Source: Ch67 sp041395845
GTDB lineage: Bacteria; Pseudomonadota; Gammaproteobacteria; Pseudomonadales; Ketobacteraceae
Assembly: GCA_041395845.1 (NCBI GenBank)
Contig: JAWKZS010000005.1
Coordinates: 124,001-188,000 of the forward strand
DNA length: 64,000 nt
Direction: 5' to 3'
Shown here: one piece after another, positions 35,747 to 43,870 of the stretch
Layout of the letters: every line of letters begins with the position of its first letter
Numbering within the stretch: position 1 is the stretch's first letter
The notes under the pieces: model-generated
Database searches by the model: none
The model's input: the letters and a program-made list of their open reading frames with translations, nothing else
Told to the model about the DNA's origin: nothing
Program-made: the position numbers and the translations under genes

Positions 35747-37398
35747 ACTTTCAGCGCAGGTGGTTCACACAGCGCACGCAGTTCTGCCATCAACTCCGCA
35801 CAGTCTGCACTGGCGGCAATCTGTTTCTGCTCTTCCAGCACATCCGCGAGGATCTGGTGATTGGTGAGAGGATTCGCCAGCACCACCCGGAACACCACCG
35901 TGCGGCGGCGATCGTACTCTTCCGGCATCAGCGTGGTACGGGACACGAAGGACTTGCCGCGGGCGCGCTCGGTTTTCTGGATCTTCTTGGTCAGACGGTT
36001 CATCACATCGACGATCTGATCGATCTCGGCCGCGCTGGCCGTCGCCAGTTTCGTGCGCACGAAGTCAGGCAGATAGCGATAGGTGAGAATATTCAGTTCC
36101 GGTTCGGTGATCAGTTCGAACGCCGGATCGGCCTTGATCATATCCGCAAACAGGCGCGCCTTTTCAATGCCCTGATCGATCAGGATTTCGTAACCGCTGC
36201 GGGAAATGATTTTCAGGCCCGACTGCAGCAGCATTGCCATGCCGGGGCGCGAGCCTTCCAGCGTGTAACTGCCCAGATCCTTGGAGCCTTTGCGGATGAT
36301 GTAGTCAGCGTGATGCTCGATGGACGACACCAGCGTGGGATCGCGGAACACCACCATGCCGGCGCCCATGGGCACATACATCTGCTTGTGGGCATCGATG
36401 GTCACAGAATCCGCGCGTTCGATGCCGTTGAGAATATGCCGGTATTTTTTCGAGAACAGAGTGGGGCCACCCCAGGCGGCATCGACGTGGAAATGACAGC
36501 CGATTTCTTCCGCAATATCCGCCATTTCATCCAGGCGGTCGACACTGCCGGTTTCCGAGGTGCCGCACACACCGACCATACCGATAATGGCGATGTTGTC
36601 GTCCTGCAGCTGTTTGATCTTGTCGCGCAATTCGGGAATACGGGCCTTGTTGCGGTTATCGGTTTTGATAGACACCAGAAAATCCCGGCCGATGCCCAGA
36701 ATATCCGCCGCCTTGCCCAAAGAATAATGACCGCGTTCGGACACCAGCACTGCAGCGCCGTTATAGCCGTAATGCTTGAGTGCGCCGAAAATGCCTTCGC
36801 GCTGGATGCCGCGGAAATGATTCGTGGCGGCGAATTTATGGTTGCGTGCCACCCACAGGGCGGTGATGTTGGCAATGGTGCCGCCGGAGCAGAACGAGCC
36901 CAGGGAATGCCCCGGTTCGTGCATCCACTTCTGATAGAACGCATCATCCCGTTCGAAGATCAGGCGATGGATCATGCCCAGCACCTGACGCTCCATCGGC
37001 GTGAACGCCTTGGACGTTTCGATCTTCACCAGATTCTGGTTGAGCGCCATCATGATGCGCGACAGCGGCAGCATGAAATAGGGCAGGGCCGAGGTCATGT
37101 GACCGATGAAACTGGGGGAGGCGGTGTGCACCGACTGGGCCACGAGTTTTTCCATCAGGAAATCGGCCTGGTCGGATACGAAGATCGGCGTTTCGGGGAT
37201 GCGGGATTCCTGGAAATCTTTTTCCAGTTCTTTCAGATCCTTTTCCACCGCAACAATATGTTCCGACAGAAAACCGGCCAGATTCTGGGACAGCTTCTGG
37301 TCGATCTTGCCCAGTGTGGAATCCGGTGCTTCAGGTACCGTGAAGATACGGTACATGGCTTCCATACTGGCTTCAGCGAATCGCGGTTTGTCTGTCAT
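35734..37398 (-). CDS. panP: PLP-dependent aspartate 1-decarboxylase PanP
   Basis: The start chosen is the ATG at 37398 (MTDKPRFAEA); the frame allows an upstream codon at 37413. The protein of about 554 residues is a group II pyridoxal-phosphate decarboxylase with the cofactor Lys in DAHKQMYVPMGAG and the upstream HVDAAWGGP. The N-terminal region (FVSEQ-like SDQADFLMEKLVAQSVHTASPSFIGHMTSALPYF) matches the PanP family of Vibrio and relatives, which makes beta-alanine from aspartate for pantothenate and CoA, replacing PanD. No panC or panB is near. The C-terminal extension ends in an arm of the shared terminator hairpin. A glutamate-decarboxylase annotation would be a less precise alternative. 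Confidence 0.85.
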   Translation of the reverse strand: MTDKPRFAEASMEAMYRIFTVPEAPDSTLGKIDQKLSQNLAGFLSEHIVAVEKDLKELEKDFQESRIPETPIFVSDQADFLMEKLVAQSVHTASPSFIGHMTSALPYFMLPLSRIMMALNQNLVKIETSKAFTPMERQVLGMIHRLIFERDDAFYQKWMHEPGHSLGSFCSGGTIANITALWVARNHKFAATNHFRGIQREGIFGALKHYGYNGAAVLVSERGHYSLGKAADILGIGRDFLVSIKTDNRNKARIPELRDKIKQLQDDNIAIIGMVGVCGTSETGSVDRLDEMADIAEEIGCHFHVDAAWGGPTLFSKKYRHILNGIERADSVTIDAHKQMYVPMGAGMVVFRDPTLVSSIEHHADYIIRKGSKDLGSYTLEGSRPGMAMLLQSGLKIISRSGYEILIDQGIEKARLFADMIKADPAFELITEPELNILTYRYLPDFVRTKLATASAAEIDQIVDVMNRLTKKIQKTERARGKSFVSRTTLMPEEYDRRRTVVFRVVLANPLTNHQILADVLEEQKQIAASADCAELMAELRALCEPPALKVKAG

Positions 37399-37413
37399 AG
37401 TGAGGACCTTCAA

Positions 37414-37784
37414 CCAAGGCTACATCCACCCACTGATGCCGAACCGCGCATGTCAGCAGGGGCGACAATTTAACCACAAAGTCACACGTCCCGATACACC
37501 CCCCGCCGCCAGCCTCTTTTGTTGGCTTAAGCGACTGAAAATAAAGGGATTTTCAGGATGGTCCCGGGCCAGACTCCAGGCCAAGACCCTGGCGCCAGAA
37601 AGGTTTTGCAGCGATTTTCTGGCTGTTCGGTCAGGGTTTCGGCGCGCCGGCCTTCCATCAAGCGTAACAACTTTCCGGCAAAACTTCGCGTCCGAACTTG
37701 CCGCAGATCAGGGCGATCACCATGGCAGGGCCACGCCCGGAACGTTAAACTGTTGTGAATTCACCTGTTTTCAAGGATTGCCCC
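37414..37784. other. Intergenic region between panP and the DUF2782 gene
   Basis: This stretch of about 370 bp separates divergent genes. No convincing ORF is present; the frames crossing it are shadows. It contains the inverted repeat CTGAAAAT/ATTTTCAG (37535-37556), and a TTAAACT sequence near 37745 that could be a -10 for the downstream gene. I see no RNA gene or riboswitch. Confidence 0.6.
37535..37556. repeat. 8-bp inverted repeat (CTGAAAAT / ATTTTCAG)
   Basis: Perfect arms at 37535-37542 and 37549-37556 with a 6-nt loop. No T-run follows on either strand, so it may be a regulator site or an mRNA hairpin in the panP upstream region. Confidence 0.4.
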
Positions 37785-38081
37785 ATGAAGAAATGGCTGA
37801 TCGCCGCGCTGCTGCTGTTGCCCCTGTCTGCCCAGGCCCGGGTGGAACCCCGCGAAGGTGAAGAACCAATCCTGCCCGAGCCGAAAATCACCATCGTCGA
37901 GGACAAGGAACGGGACGCCACCCTGCAGATCTATCAGGTCAACGGTCAGGTCTATGGCATTCGGGTCATTCCCAAGGTGGGCGTTCCCTACAATCTGGTG
38001 GATACCAACGGCGAAGGCCAGTTCATCCGGGATGCCGCCGATCGCATTCTGGTGCCGGAGTGGGTGCTGCTGCGGTTCTAA
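37785..38081 (+). CDS. DUF2782 family periplasmic protein
   Basis: Starting at the ATG at 37785 (AAGGA RBS) gives a 98-residue protein with a signal peptide (KKWLIAALLLLPLSAQA) and the DUF2782 core (PKITIVEDKERDATLQIYQVNGQVYGIRVIPKVGVPYNLVD). The family is found beside thrB and polA in pseudomonads and has no known activity. Here thrB starts 6 bp after its stop, so the two are co-transcribed, as in Pseudomonas. The protein ends VPEWVLLRF, as complete members do. Confidence 0.9.
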   Translation: MKKWLIAALLLLPLSAQARVEPREGEEPILPEPKITIVEDKERDATLQIYQVNGQVYGIRVIPKVGVPYNLVDTNGEGQFIRDAADRILVPEWVLLRF

Positions 38082-38087
38082 TTCACC

Positions 38088-39035
38088 ATGGCGGTTTACA
38101 CGGTTCTGACAGAACAGGAAGTCAGCGCGTTTCTGCAGGGATTTGGCCTGCCACGGCTGGTGCGGCTGCGCGCGACAGCCAGCGGTATCGAGAACACCAA
38201 TTATTTCGTCGATGCCGAGGATAGCGCTGGCGCGCCGGTGGCGCTGGTTCTGACCCTGTTCGAGCGGGGTGAAGTGCAGGCGCTGCCGTATTTCGTCGCG
38301 CTGCTGTCGTTCCTCGGCGAACAGGGCCTGCCAGTGCCGGTGCCTTATCGCGATCAGCACAACGTGGCATTGCATCACCTGAAACACAAAGCCTGTGTGC
38401 TGGGACCCCGCTTCGCCGGCCAGCATCCCCAACAGCCCACCGTTGCGCAATGCGCCACCATCGCGGCGGCTATGGCGCGCATGCATCTGGCCTCCAGCGG
38501 TTTTGATCTGCATCGCGACAACGACCGCGGCGAGCGCTGGCGGCTACTGGTGGCGGACAAATTGCTGCCACAGTTGCCGGCGGATCAGGCAGCGCTGCTG
38601 CGCCAACAGGTGGATGACTGGCAACGGCTGTTGCCACAACTGAACCAGTTACCCCGCGGCATCACCCATGGCGATCTGTTTCATGACAATGCGCTGTTCG
38701 ATGGCGATCGCCTTACCGGCATCATCGATTTCTACAACGCCTGCGATGATGTCTTCATTTACGATCTGGCGGTGCTGGTGAATGACTGGTGCAGCCGGGC
38801 GGATTTTTCGTTCGATCAACAGCGACTGAAGGCGGTGCTGGACGCCTACCGGCAGGTGCGCCCGTTCAATGCGGACGAGCAGCATTACTGGCCGGCCATG
38901 TTGCGCTTTGCGGCGCTGCGGTTCTGGCTGTCGCGGCTGGAAAAATGGCATTTTCCCGGCGACGGCCATCAGGTGCAGCAGAAAGATCCCGAACCGATGC
39001 GGCAGCTGTTGCTGCAACGCATCGGCCCGCACTGA
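38088..39035 (+). CDS. thrB: Homoserine kinase (ThrB, aminoglycoside-phosphotransferase-fold type)
   Basis: The 315-residue enzyme phosphorylates homoserine in threonine synthesis. It starts MAVYTVLTEQEVSAFL and has the family signature SGIENTNYFVDAED, the ATP-binding half, the catalytic loop ITHGDLFHDNALFDGD (HGDxxxxN) and GIIDFYNACDD. This is the APH-like homoserine kinase of pseudomonads, not the GHMP enzyme of enterics. It forms an operon with the DUF2782 gene, 6 bp upstream. It ends at 39035 and faces the GNAT gene at 39068. Confidence 0.94.
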   Translation: MAVYTVLTEQEVSAFLQGFGLPRLVRLRATASGIENTNYFVDAEDSAGAPVALVLTLFERGEVQALPYFVALLSFLGEQGLPVPVPYRDQHNVALHHLKHKACVLGPRFAGQHPQQPTVAQCATIAAAMARMHLASSGFDLHRDNDRGERWRLLVADKLLPQLPADQAALLRQQVDDWQRLLPQLNQLPRGITHGDLFHDNALFDGDRLTGIIDFYNACDDVFIYDLAVLVNDWCSRADFSFDQQRLKAVLDAYRQVRPFNADEQHYWPAMLRFAALRFWLSRLEKWHFPGDGHQVQQKDPEPMRQLLLQRIGPH

Positions 39036-39067
39036 ATCACGCCACTGCATCAGACTACTGCATCACA

Positions 39068-39742
39068 TCAGAGCGACAATTCCATCTTGCGGCAGTTGGC
39101 GACTTTGCCCGCCGGGCCCGAGAAGGTTTTTTCCCGCACTACCCGCATTCCCAGCCGTTCGTACAGCGCCTGACCACGGGGATTGGCCACGGACACATCC
39201 AGACCAAAGGTCCGATAGCCTTGCGAACGCGCCTGGGTGAGCATGTGGCGGATCATCTGCGTGCCAATACCGTGACTGCGCAGCGCAGGATCGACGCCGA
39301 AATTCGCCAGATACAGCTCACCATCACGGGGTGGCTTCATCAGGCTGCCACTGTGACGAGTGCGCAGCAATACCGGCACCGCGCCGAACACACCAAAAAA
39401 ACCGAAAATATTCTTGCCGGTGCCCTGCACCAAACGTTCGTAGCGGGCGCGATCATAGAAGCAGCCGGTGCCCACCACGACGCCATCCTTCACTGCCACG
39501 GTGACATTGCGATAGCCGCAAAATCCGCTGCCCGCCGCAAATTCATGGCGGATGAAATCCACCGATTCCTTGCGCGCGGTCTTGAACAGATAGTCGTAGA
39601 TATCGGCGCCGGAACTGTACATCAGTTCGGCAACCGGGCCGCGATCGTCGGGACGGGCAGTTCGAATCTCGATGCTGCTGTCGATGGTGGCGGAGCAGGT
39701 GGGGGATTGCGATGCGTAAAGCGATTCCATGCTGCGTTCCAT
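39068..39742 (-). CDS. GNAT-family N-acetyltransferase
   Basis: The 224-residue protein has the GNAT fold with the acetyl-CoA loop YLANFGVDPALRSHGIGTQMI (RxxGxG-type RSHGIG at about residue 165) and the following TFGLDVSVANPRGQALYERLGM. The N-terminal segment IEIRTARPDDRGPVAELMYSS is the usual start of the domain, so the first 25 residues may be an artefact of an early start and a start at the second Met (39730) or later is possible. The acceptor substrate is unknown. It lies between thrB and the DsbD-alpha-like gene and does not share an operon with either. Confidence 0.85.
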   Translation of the reverse strand: MERSMESLYASQSPTCSATIDSSIEIRTARPDDRGPVAELMYSSGADIYDYLFKTARKESVDFIRHEFAAGSGFCGYRNVTVAVKDGVVVGTGCFYDRARYERLVQGTGKNIFGFFGVFGAVPVLLRTRHSGSLMKPPRDGELYLANFGVDPALRSHGIGTQMIRHMLTQARSQGYRTFGLDVSVANPRGQALYERLGMRVVREKTFSGPAGKVANCRKMELSL

Positions 39743-39866
39743 TACAGGTGGACTGAACAGCTATCTCACCTGAATTCCCTCGCCAGCGCAATCAGGGTGA
39801 ACTCCTGGGCCCGGCACTGATCCAACCAGACAGACTATCTGAATGAATCTGGTCAAGGAGCACAGG

Positions 39867-40664
39867 ATGAAACCACTGCTGGCACTGATGTGGATGCTGC
39901 TGGCCCTGCCGGTGCAGGCGGACACGGTGGAGGCACGCCATGTGAGGGTGACGTTGCTGAGCGAGCAGCAGTCCGTGGCAGCCGGTGAACCGTTCTGGGT
40001 GCAACTGGCATTCAAGCCCCAGGCCGGCTGGCATAGCTATTGGAAAAATCCGGGGGATTCCGGCCTGGCGCCGCGACTGGAATGGCAGTTGCCCAACGGC
40101 TGGCAGGTGGATGCACCCCTGTATCCCACCCCCGAAGCGATTCCCTACGGCAGCCAGATGAATTATGGCTACAGTCGCCCCAGCGCGCTGCTGATCCGGC
40201 TGCTGCCACCGGCGACGCTGACGGATGCAACGGTCACCCTGCAACTCGATGCCCGCTGGCTGGTCTGTGCCGATGCCTGTGTGCCTGGCGAAGGCCAGTT
40301 CCAGCTGAGCCTGCCGGTGGCCGAGCAGCCACAGCCCGATCCCGACCAACAGCAGGCCTTTGCCAGCGCCCGGGCCCGCCTGCCGGTAGCGCTTCACACG
40401 GTGGGACACTACAGCGTTCACCCTGATTATCTGCTGTTGCAGCTGCCGCTGGAGGGCCTGCCCGGCGGGCCGCTGCAGCCATTCGTGGCGCCGGGGCAGC
40501 TGGTGGATCCGTCCGCCGAGCCGGTACTGGGCCGCAACGGCGCGCAGCTGACCATCCGCTGGCCCCGACATACCTATTTCACCGAAGCACCGGCGCAGAT
40601 CGACGTGGTGCTGCGGCAGGCCGGCAAGGGCTGGTCGATCCCGGCCACACTGCAGATTCCGTAG
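39867..40664 (+). CDS. Periplasmic DsbD-alpha-domain-like thiol-disulfide protein
   Basis: Starting at the ATG at 39867 (AAGGAG upstream) gives 265 residues with a signal peptide (LLALMWMLLALPVQA). The domain has GWHSYWKNPGDSG and LDARWLVCADACVPGEG, the two-cysteine motif of the N-terminal domain of DsbD/ScsB thiol-disulfide interchange proteins, and a second immunoglobulin-like half to residue 265. The membrane channel and the C-terminal thioredoxin domain of DsbD are absent, so it is a free periplasmic alpha domain. The thioredoxin-like gene 43 bp downstream could be its partner. It should pass electrons between periplasmic thiol proteins; the donor is not visible here. Confidence 0.82.
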   Translation: MKPLLALMWMLLALPVQADTVEARHVRVTLLSEQQSVAAGEPFWVQLAFKPQAGWHSYWKNPGDSGLAPRLEWQLPNGWQVDAPLYPTPEAIPYGSQMNYGYSRPSALLIRLLPPATLTDATVTLQLDARWLVCADACVPGEGQFQLSLPVAEQPQPDPDQQQAFASARARLPVALHTVGHYSVHPDYLLLQLPLEGLPGGPLQPFVAPGQLVDPSAEPVLGRNGAQLTIRWPRHTYFTEAPAQIDVVLRQAGKGWSIPATLQIP

Positions 40665-40707
40665 ACAGCATGACATCCACCCGTAAGCGTCACCAAGGAG
40701 AACCACC

Positions 40708-41313
40708 ATGAAAGCGTTATTGCATCTGGGTCTGGGACTGGCACTGCTGATGCTGGCGAGCCTGAGCCAGGCGGCACTCAAACCCGGCATGCCGGCACCA
40801 GACTTTACCGCGATGGACACCCAGGGCAACCCCGTGCAGTTATCCCAGCTGCGCGGCCAGTATGTGGTGCTGGAATGGACCAACGATCAGTGTCCGTTCG
40901 TACGCAAGCATTACGACAGCGGCAACATGCAGGCGCTGCAGCAAACCTACACCGGCAAAGGCTACCGCTGGTATTCAATCATTTCGTCGGCCCCCGGCAA
41001 GCAGGGCCACGTGAGTGCAGAGCAGGCCAACGGGCTGACCGCCAGTCGCAATGCCGCCCCGACCGGCGTGATCCGGGACGAGGATGGCAGTATCGGCCGC
41101 GCCTATGATGCGCGCACCACACCGCATATCTTCATCATCGATCCGGCGGGCAAGCTGGTGTACATGGGGGGCATCGACAGCATTCCCAGTGCCGAGCAGG
41201 CAGATATCGCCAGGGCCACCAATTACGTGAAGGCCACCTTTGACGCAGTGGAAGCCGGCCAGCCCGTGGTGACACCCGTGAGCCAGCCGTATGGTTGCAG
41301 CGTGAAATACTGA
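40708..41313 (+). CDS. Secreted thioredoxin/peroxiredoxin-like (AhpC/TSA) protein
   Basis: The 201-residue precursor has a signal peptide (LGLGLALLMLASLSQA), then a thioredoxin-fold domain with PAPDFTAMDTQGNPVQLSQLRGQYVVLEW, a single active Cys in NDQCPFVRKHY, and TTPHIFIIDPAGKLVYMGGIDS, the family's cis-Pro strand. The only other mature Cys is near the C-terminus (PYGCSVKY). This is the one-Cys redoxin type related to peroxiredoxins and alkyl-hydroperoxide reductases. It follows the DsbD-alpha gene with an AAGGAG RBS, so the two probably form a periplasmic redox couple. It faces the convergent outer-membrane gene at 41314. Confidence 0.85.
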   Translation: MKALLHLGLGLALLMLASLSQAALKPGMPAPDFTAMDTQGNPVQLSQLRGQYVVLEWTNDQCPFVRKHYDSGNMQALQQTYTGKGYRWYSIISSAPGKQGHVSAEQANGLTASRNAAPTGVIRDEDGSIGRAYDARTTPHIFIIDPAGKLVYMGGIDSIPSAEQADIARATNYVKATFDAVEAGQPVVTPVSQPYGCSVKY

Positions 41314-42183
41314 TCAGAACACGTAGGACAGGTTACCGCCGATTTCCTGATCCGGCAGGCCCTCACCGCCCAGATAATCGGTGACAAACAGACGCACGCC
41401 CCAACCGGTGGCACGGCCGAACTGCACATAGCCGGTGATGAAGTCCACATCATCCAGACCGTCGAGACTGGTCTGCTGGAACTGGTATTCGCCACCCACT
41501 GCGATGACTTCCGTGGCATGCCAGCGCAGATCAGTGGCCATATACCCGTAATCCTGCAGATCCAGGTCTGTGTCGTTGGACAGCAGGAATTCATAACCCA
41601 GGGTGAACAGGACGCTCAACGCCTGCATGTCATACAGCCAGCTGGTTTCCAGATAGATATCCTGGGTACCGGTGCCGAGGCCTTCCTTGTAGTCGCCGGT
41701 ATCCAGCTTGTAGCCCATGCCGATGGAGCCGCTCAGCTGATCAACCATGGGGGACAGGTAACGGTTGGCAAACAGCTCGATGTCTCCGAGGCCCGACACG
41801 GAATCGCTGGCATCGTTGGTAGTGGCGGTGGCGTCTTCGGTACAGGTGCTCAGCTGATCCGCGCTGATGGTACCGCGGTTGATCAATACCAGTTGTTGCA
41901 GATCAGACAACCGGCTCAGCTGCTCGCAGCCGAATGCCAGGTTGGTATTGCGGGTGTTGACGAAATAGGTGCCGTTGATTTTCTGCCAGGGCAGGGTGGC
42001 GCTGAAGGTCCACTGACCGGAGTGCAGGGCCGGTGACACGGTGAGTGTGTACAGATCCGCATCACCGGCGTCGAAGGACTGTTCGGCATATTCGGCGTCC
42101 ACCACGGTTTGCCACTGGGCTGCCATGGCCGGCAGGGCGGCGCCGCAGAGCAGCAGGGTGGTCAGGGTCTGATTCAGTTTCAT
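41314..42183 (-). CDS. Putative outer-membrane beta-barrel protein
   Basis: The 289-residue precursor has a signal peptide (LNQTLTTLLLCGAALPAMA), alternating strands through its length, and ends NLSYVF, the outer-membrane barrel signature. Sections such as SGLGDIELFANRYLSPMVDQLSGSIGMGYKLDTGD resemble the MetA-pathway of phenol degradation / DUF3187-type transporters. Two Cys in an exposed loop (FGCEQLSRLS and LSTCTED) may form a disulfide. It lies 26 bp after the DUF3106 gene on the same strand and may be the last gene of the ECF-sigma cluster, suggesting envelope-stress control; that is an inference from position. Confidence 0.7.
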   Translation of the reverse strand: MKLNQTLTTLLLCGAALPAMAAQWQTVVDAEYAEQSFDAGDADLYTLTVSPALHSGQWTFSATLPWQKINGTYFVNTRNTNLAFGCEQLSRLSDLQQLVLINRGTISADQLSTCTEDATATTNDASDSVSGLGDIELFANRYLSPMVDQLSGSIGMGYKLDTGDYKEGLGTGTQDIYLETSWLYDMQALSVLFTLGYEFLLSNDTDLDLQDYGYMATDLRWHATEVIAVGGEYQFQQTSLDGLDDVDFITGYVQFGRATGWGVRLFVTDYLGGEGLPDQEIGGNLSYVF

Positions 42184-42209
42184 GTTGTTATTCCTTCAGT
42201 GACTGCAAT

Positions 42210-42710
42210 TTAACGGCGATTCAGGCGCAGGCGGATCAGTTCGTCCCGCAGTACGCGACGTTGTTCCGGGGTGGCGCTGCGGAAACGTTCCCGCAACTCG
42301 CGCCGCTCCTGCACCGACAGAGCCTGCCAGCTTTCCCGCAGCTGCTGGCGCTCGGCTTCAGGCAGGGAGCGAAACCAGCGGTAGCGTTCCTTGATCTGCT
42401 CCTGCTGCTGGGGCGGCAGCGCGCGGAACTGGCGATAGCGTTCTTTCAGTTGCTCACGCTGCTCCGGCGGCAGCTGCTGCCAGCGCTCGAAACGTTCCAG
42501 CAGGCGCTGCTGCTGGTCCGGCGGCAGCTGGCGAAACTGTTCGGCACGCTGCAGCAGACGTTGCTGCTGTTGCTCATCCAGGCTGTCCCAGCGTTGGGCC
42601 ATGCCTTGTAACACATTCCGGGTGTCCGCCGGAACCTGTTCCCAGCGCAAAGGTTCCGCCAGGGCCAGATTGGCTGTCAGCAACAGCAGCAGGGCAATCC
42701 GCATTTTCAT
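42210..42710 (-). CDS. DUF3106 periplasmic protein with 18-residue repeats
   Basis: The 166-residue precursor has a signal peptide (IALLLLLTANLALA). The mature chain consists of repeats of about 18 residues of the form QQLPPEQREQLKERYRQF, rich in Gln, Arg and Glu, at about residues 55-130, followed by related helices. This is the DUF3106 family. It is like the Spy/CpxP helical periplasmic proteins in composition, but no direct kinship is claimed. It overlaps the upstream small gene by 4 bp and lies in the ECF-sigma operon. Its function is unknown; a periplasmic stress or metal-related role is only an inference. Confidence 0.85.
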   Translation of the reverse strand: MKMRIALLLLLTANLALAEPLRWEQVPADTRNVLQGMAQRWDSLDEQQQQRLLQRAEQFRQLPPDQQQRLLERFERWQQLPPEQREQLKERYRQFRALPPQQQEQIKERYRWFRSLPEAERQQLRESWQALSVQERRELRERFRSATPEQRRVLRDELIRLRLNRR

Positions 42711-42940
42711 GGTTGGGTGTCCTCCTGTGAGGATGGTGTTGCATCAGTGTCGGTGCCCGCAGCGCGGGCCTGCTGGCGTACCAGCTGTTCGGCATCGGTG
42801 AGGTCCATGGGATCGAACACCTGGCCGTTGTCATCGCTGAATTCTGCCAGGTAATCCCAGAACGCTGCGGGCGGCGCCGGGGTGTCGCCGTACGCCAGCA
42901 CGGCCGGTAGCACCAGGGTCAGCAGCAGCCCGTTACGCAT
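42707..42940 (-). CDS. Small secreted hypothetical protein of the sigma-factor operon
   Basis: The start at the ATG at 42940 gives 77 residues beginning MRNGLLLTLVLPAVLAYG, a short signal peptide, and an acidic mature part (AFWDYLAEFSDDNGQVFDPMDL). The long frame above it (to 43249) runs through the DUF3619-like gene and is not coding there. It overlaps both neighbours: the stop of the upstream gene at 42933-42935 is inside it, and its own stop overlaps the DUF3106 start. This tight packing shows one operon. Proteins of this size and type commonly sit between the anti-sigma-like gene and DUF3106 in related bacteria. Confidence 0.75.
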   Translation of the reverse strand: MRNGLLLTLVLPAVLAYGDTPAPPAAFWDYLAEFSDDNGQVFDPMDLTDAEQLVRQQARAAGTDTDATPSSQEDTQP

Positions 42941-43265
42941 CCGGCACCTCGCCGATGGCATCGAGCATGTCCCAGGTAGCCAGCATGTCCGGGTCTTCCG
43001 CCAGATAGGCGCTGTCGTCGTGCAGGGCCAGATCAGGGGTAGTGATGGCCGGTTCACGCAATGCCAGCCAGGGCACCAGCACCAGGGCAACCAGGGCGGC
43101 CGCCACCGCCATGGCCGGCCGCAGCCGGTTGCGCGGTGCCGCCTGGGCCAGGGCGCGGGCACGGGCCCGCTGCAGATCAGCCCGGGTGTCGGCATCCAGT
43201 TGCTCCACGCTGCGATCCAGGGTCTGGCGCAACTGGCGCTGGAAGTCATCGGGTTCGCTGCTCAT
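42933..43265 (-). CDS. DUF3619-like membrane protein, probable anti-sigma factor
   Basis: Beginning at the ATG at 43265 (overlapping the sigma gene stop in ATGA) gives about 110 residues. The N-terminal cytosolic half has DDFQRQLRQTLDRSVEQLDADTRADLQRARARAL, the DUF3619-type region. One membrane helix (about 53-70, AMAVAAALVALVLVPWLAL) and an acidic periplasmic tail (YLAEDPDMLATWDMLDAIGEV) follow. This single-helix layout directly after an ECF sigma gene is that of an anti-sigma factor. It has no HxxxCxxC zinc motif. The anti-sigma role is inferred from context. Confidence 0.72.
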   Translation of the reverse strand: MSSEPDDFQRQLRQTLDRSVEQLDADTRADLQRARARALAQAAPRNRLRPAMAVAAALVALVLVPWLALREPAITTPDLALHDDSAYLAEDPDMLATWDMLDAIGEVPDA

Positions 43266-43837
43266 GGTGCCTCCGCTTGGAGGGCGCTGCGCAGGGTCTG
43301 CAGCGCCCGGAAATAATGGGTTTTCACCGCGCCTTCGCTGCATTCCATGGCAGCGGCGGTGGCGGCCGTATCCAGGCCTTCCCAGGCCCGCAACAGAAAC
43401 GCCTGCTGCTGGCGGATGGGCAGGGCTTCCACCACCCGTAACACGGTGTCCATGTCCGCGGCCCGGGCCAGCAGTTCCGCCGGATTGTGTTCCCGGGTGT
43501 CGGGAATGTCTTCCAGCGCCTGTTCGGCCTCGTCATCCTCGTTCACCGATTTCAGCCACACCAGCCAGCGTTTGCTGCGCTGCTGCTGGCGGTGCCAGTC
43601 CAGAATGCGGTTCTGCAGGATCCGCTGGAACAGTGCCGGCCATTCCGCACTGGTGCGATCACGGTAGTGCTGCACCAGCCGCAGCATGGCGTCCTGCACG
43701 ATGTCCAGGGCGTCGGCCCGCTCCCGCGTCGCCAGCAGGGCCATGCGGTAGGCACGGCCCTCGACGCTGGCAAGAAACGCGTCCAGATTGACGTCCAGGT
43801 TGAGCGGTACGATGGCGCTGGGCATGGCGGCAGTCAT
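43262..43837 (-). CDS. ECF-type RNA polymerase sigma factor
   Basis: The 191-residue protein has sigma region 2 (about 20-90; AYRMALLATRERADALDIVQDAMLRLVQHY, FQRILQNRILDWHRQQ) and region 4 (about 130-180; ALPIRQQQAFLLRAWEGLDTAATAAAMECSEGAVKTHYFRALQTLR), and no region 3, as expected for ECF factors. The linker SVNEDDEAEQALEDIPDTRE is acidic. It overlaps the DUF3619-like gene by 4 bp and is followed by four further genes on the same strand. A hypothetical secreted protein gene lies 33 bp upstream on the same strand. Starts at the second Met (43825) are also possible. Confidence 0.9.
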   Translation of the reverse strand: MTAAMPSAIVPLNLDVNLDAFLASVEGRAYRMALLATRERADALDIVQDAMLRLVQHYRDRTSAEWPALFQRILQNRILDWHRQQQRSKRWLVWLKSVNEDDEAEQALEDIPDTREHNPAELLARAADMDTVLRVVEALPIRQQQAFLLRAWEGLDTAATAAAMECSEGAVKTHYFRALQTLRSALQAEAP

Positions 43838-43870
43838 GGCGGATGGAATCCGGATAGTAGCCGTTAGACC

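Noticed and set aside
37414..37784. Small genes in the panP-DUF2782 gap
   Set aside because: Frames of 66-80 residues there lack RBS, domain or composition typical of genes and overlap neighbours in other frames.
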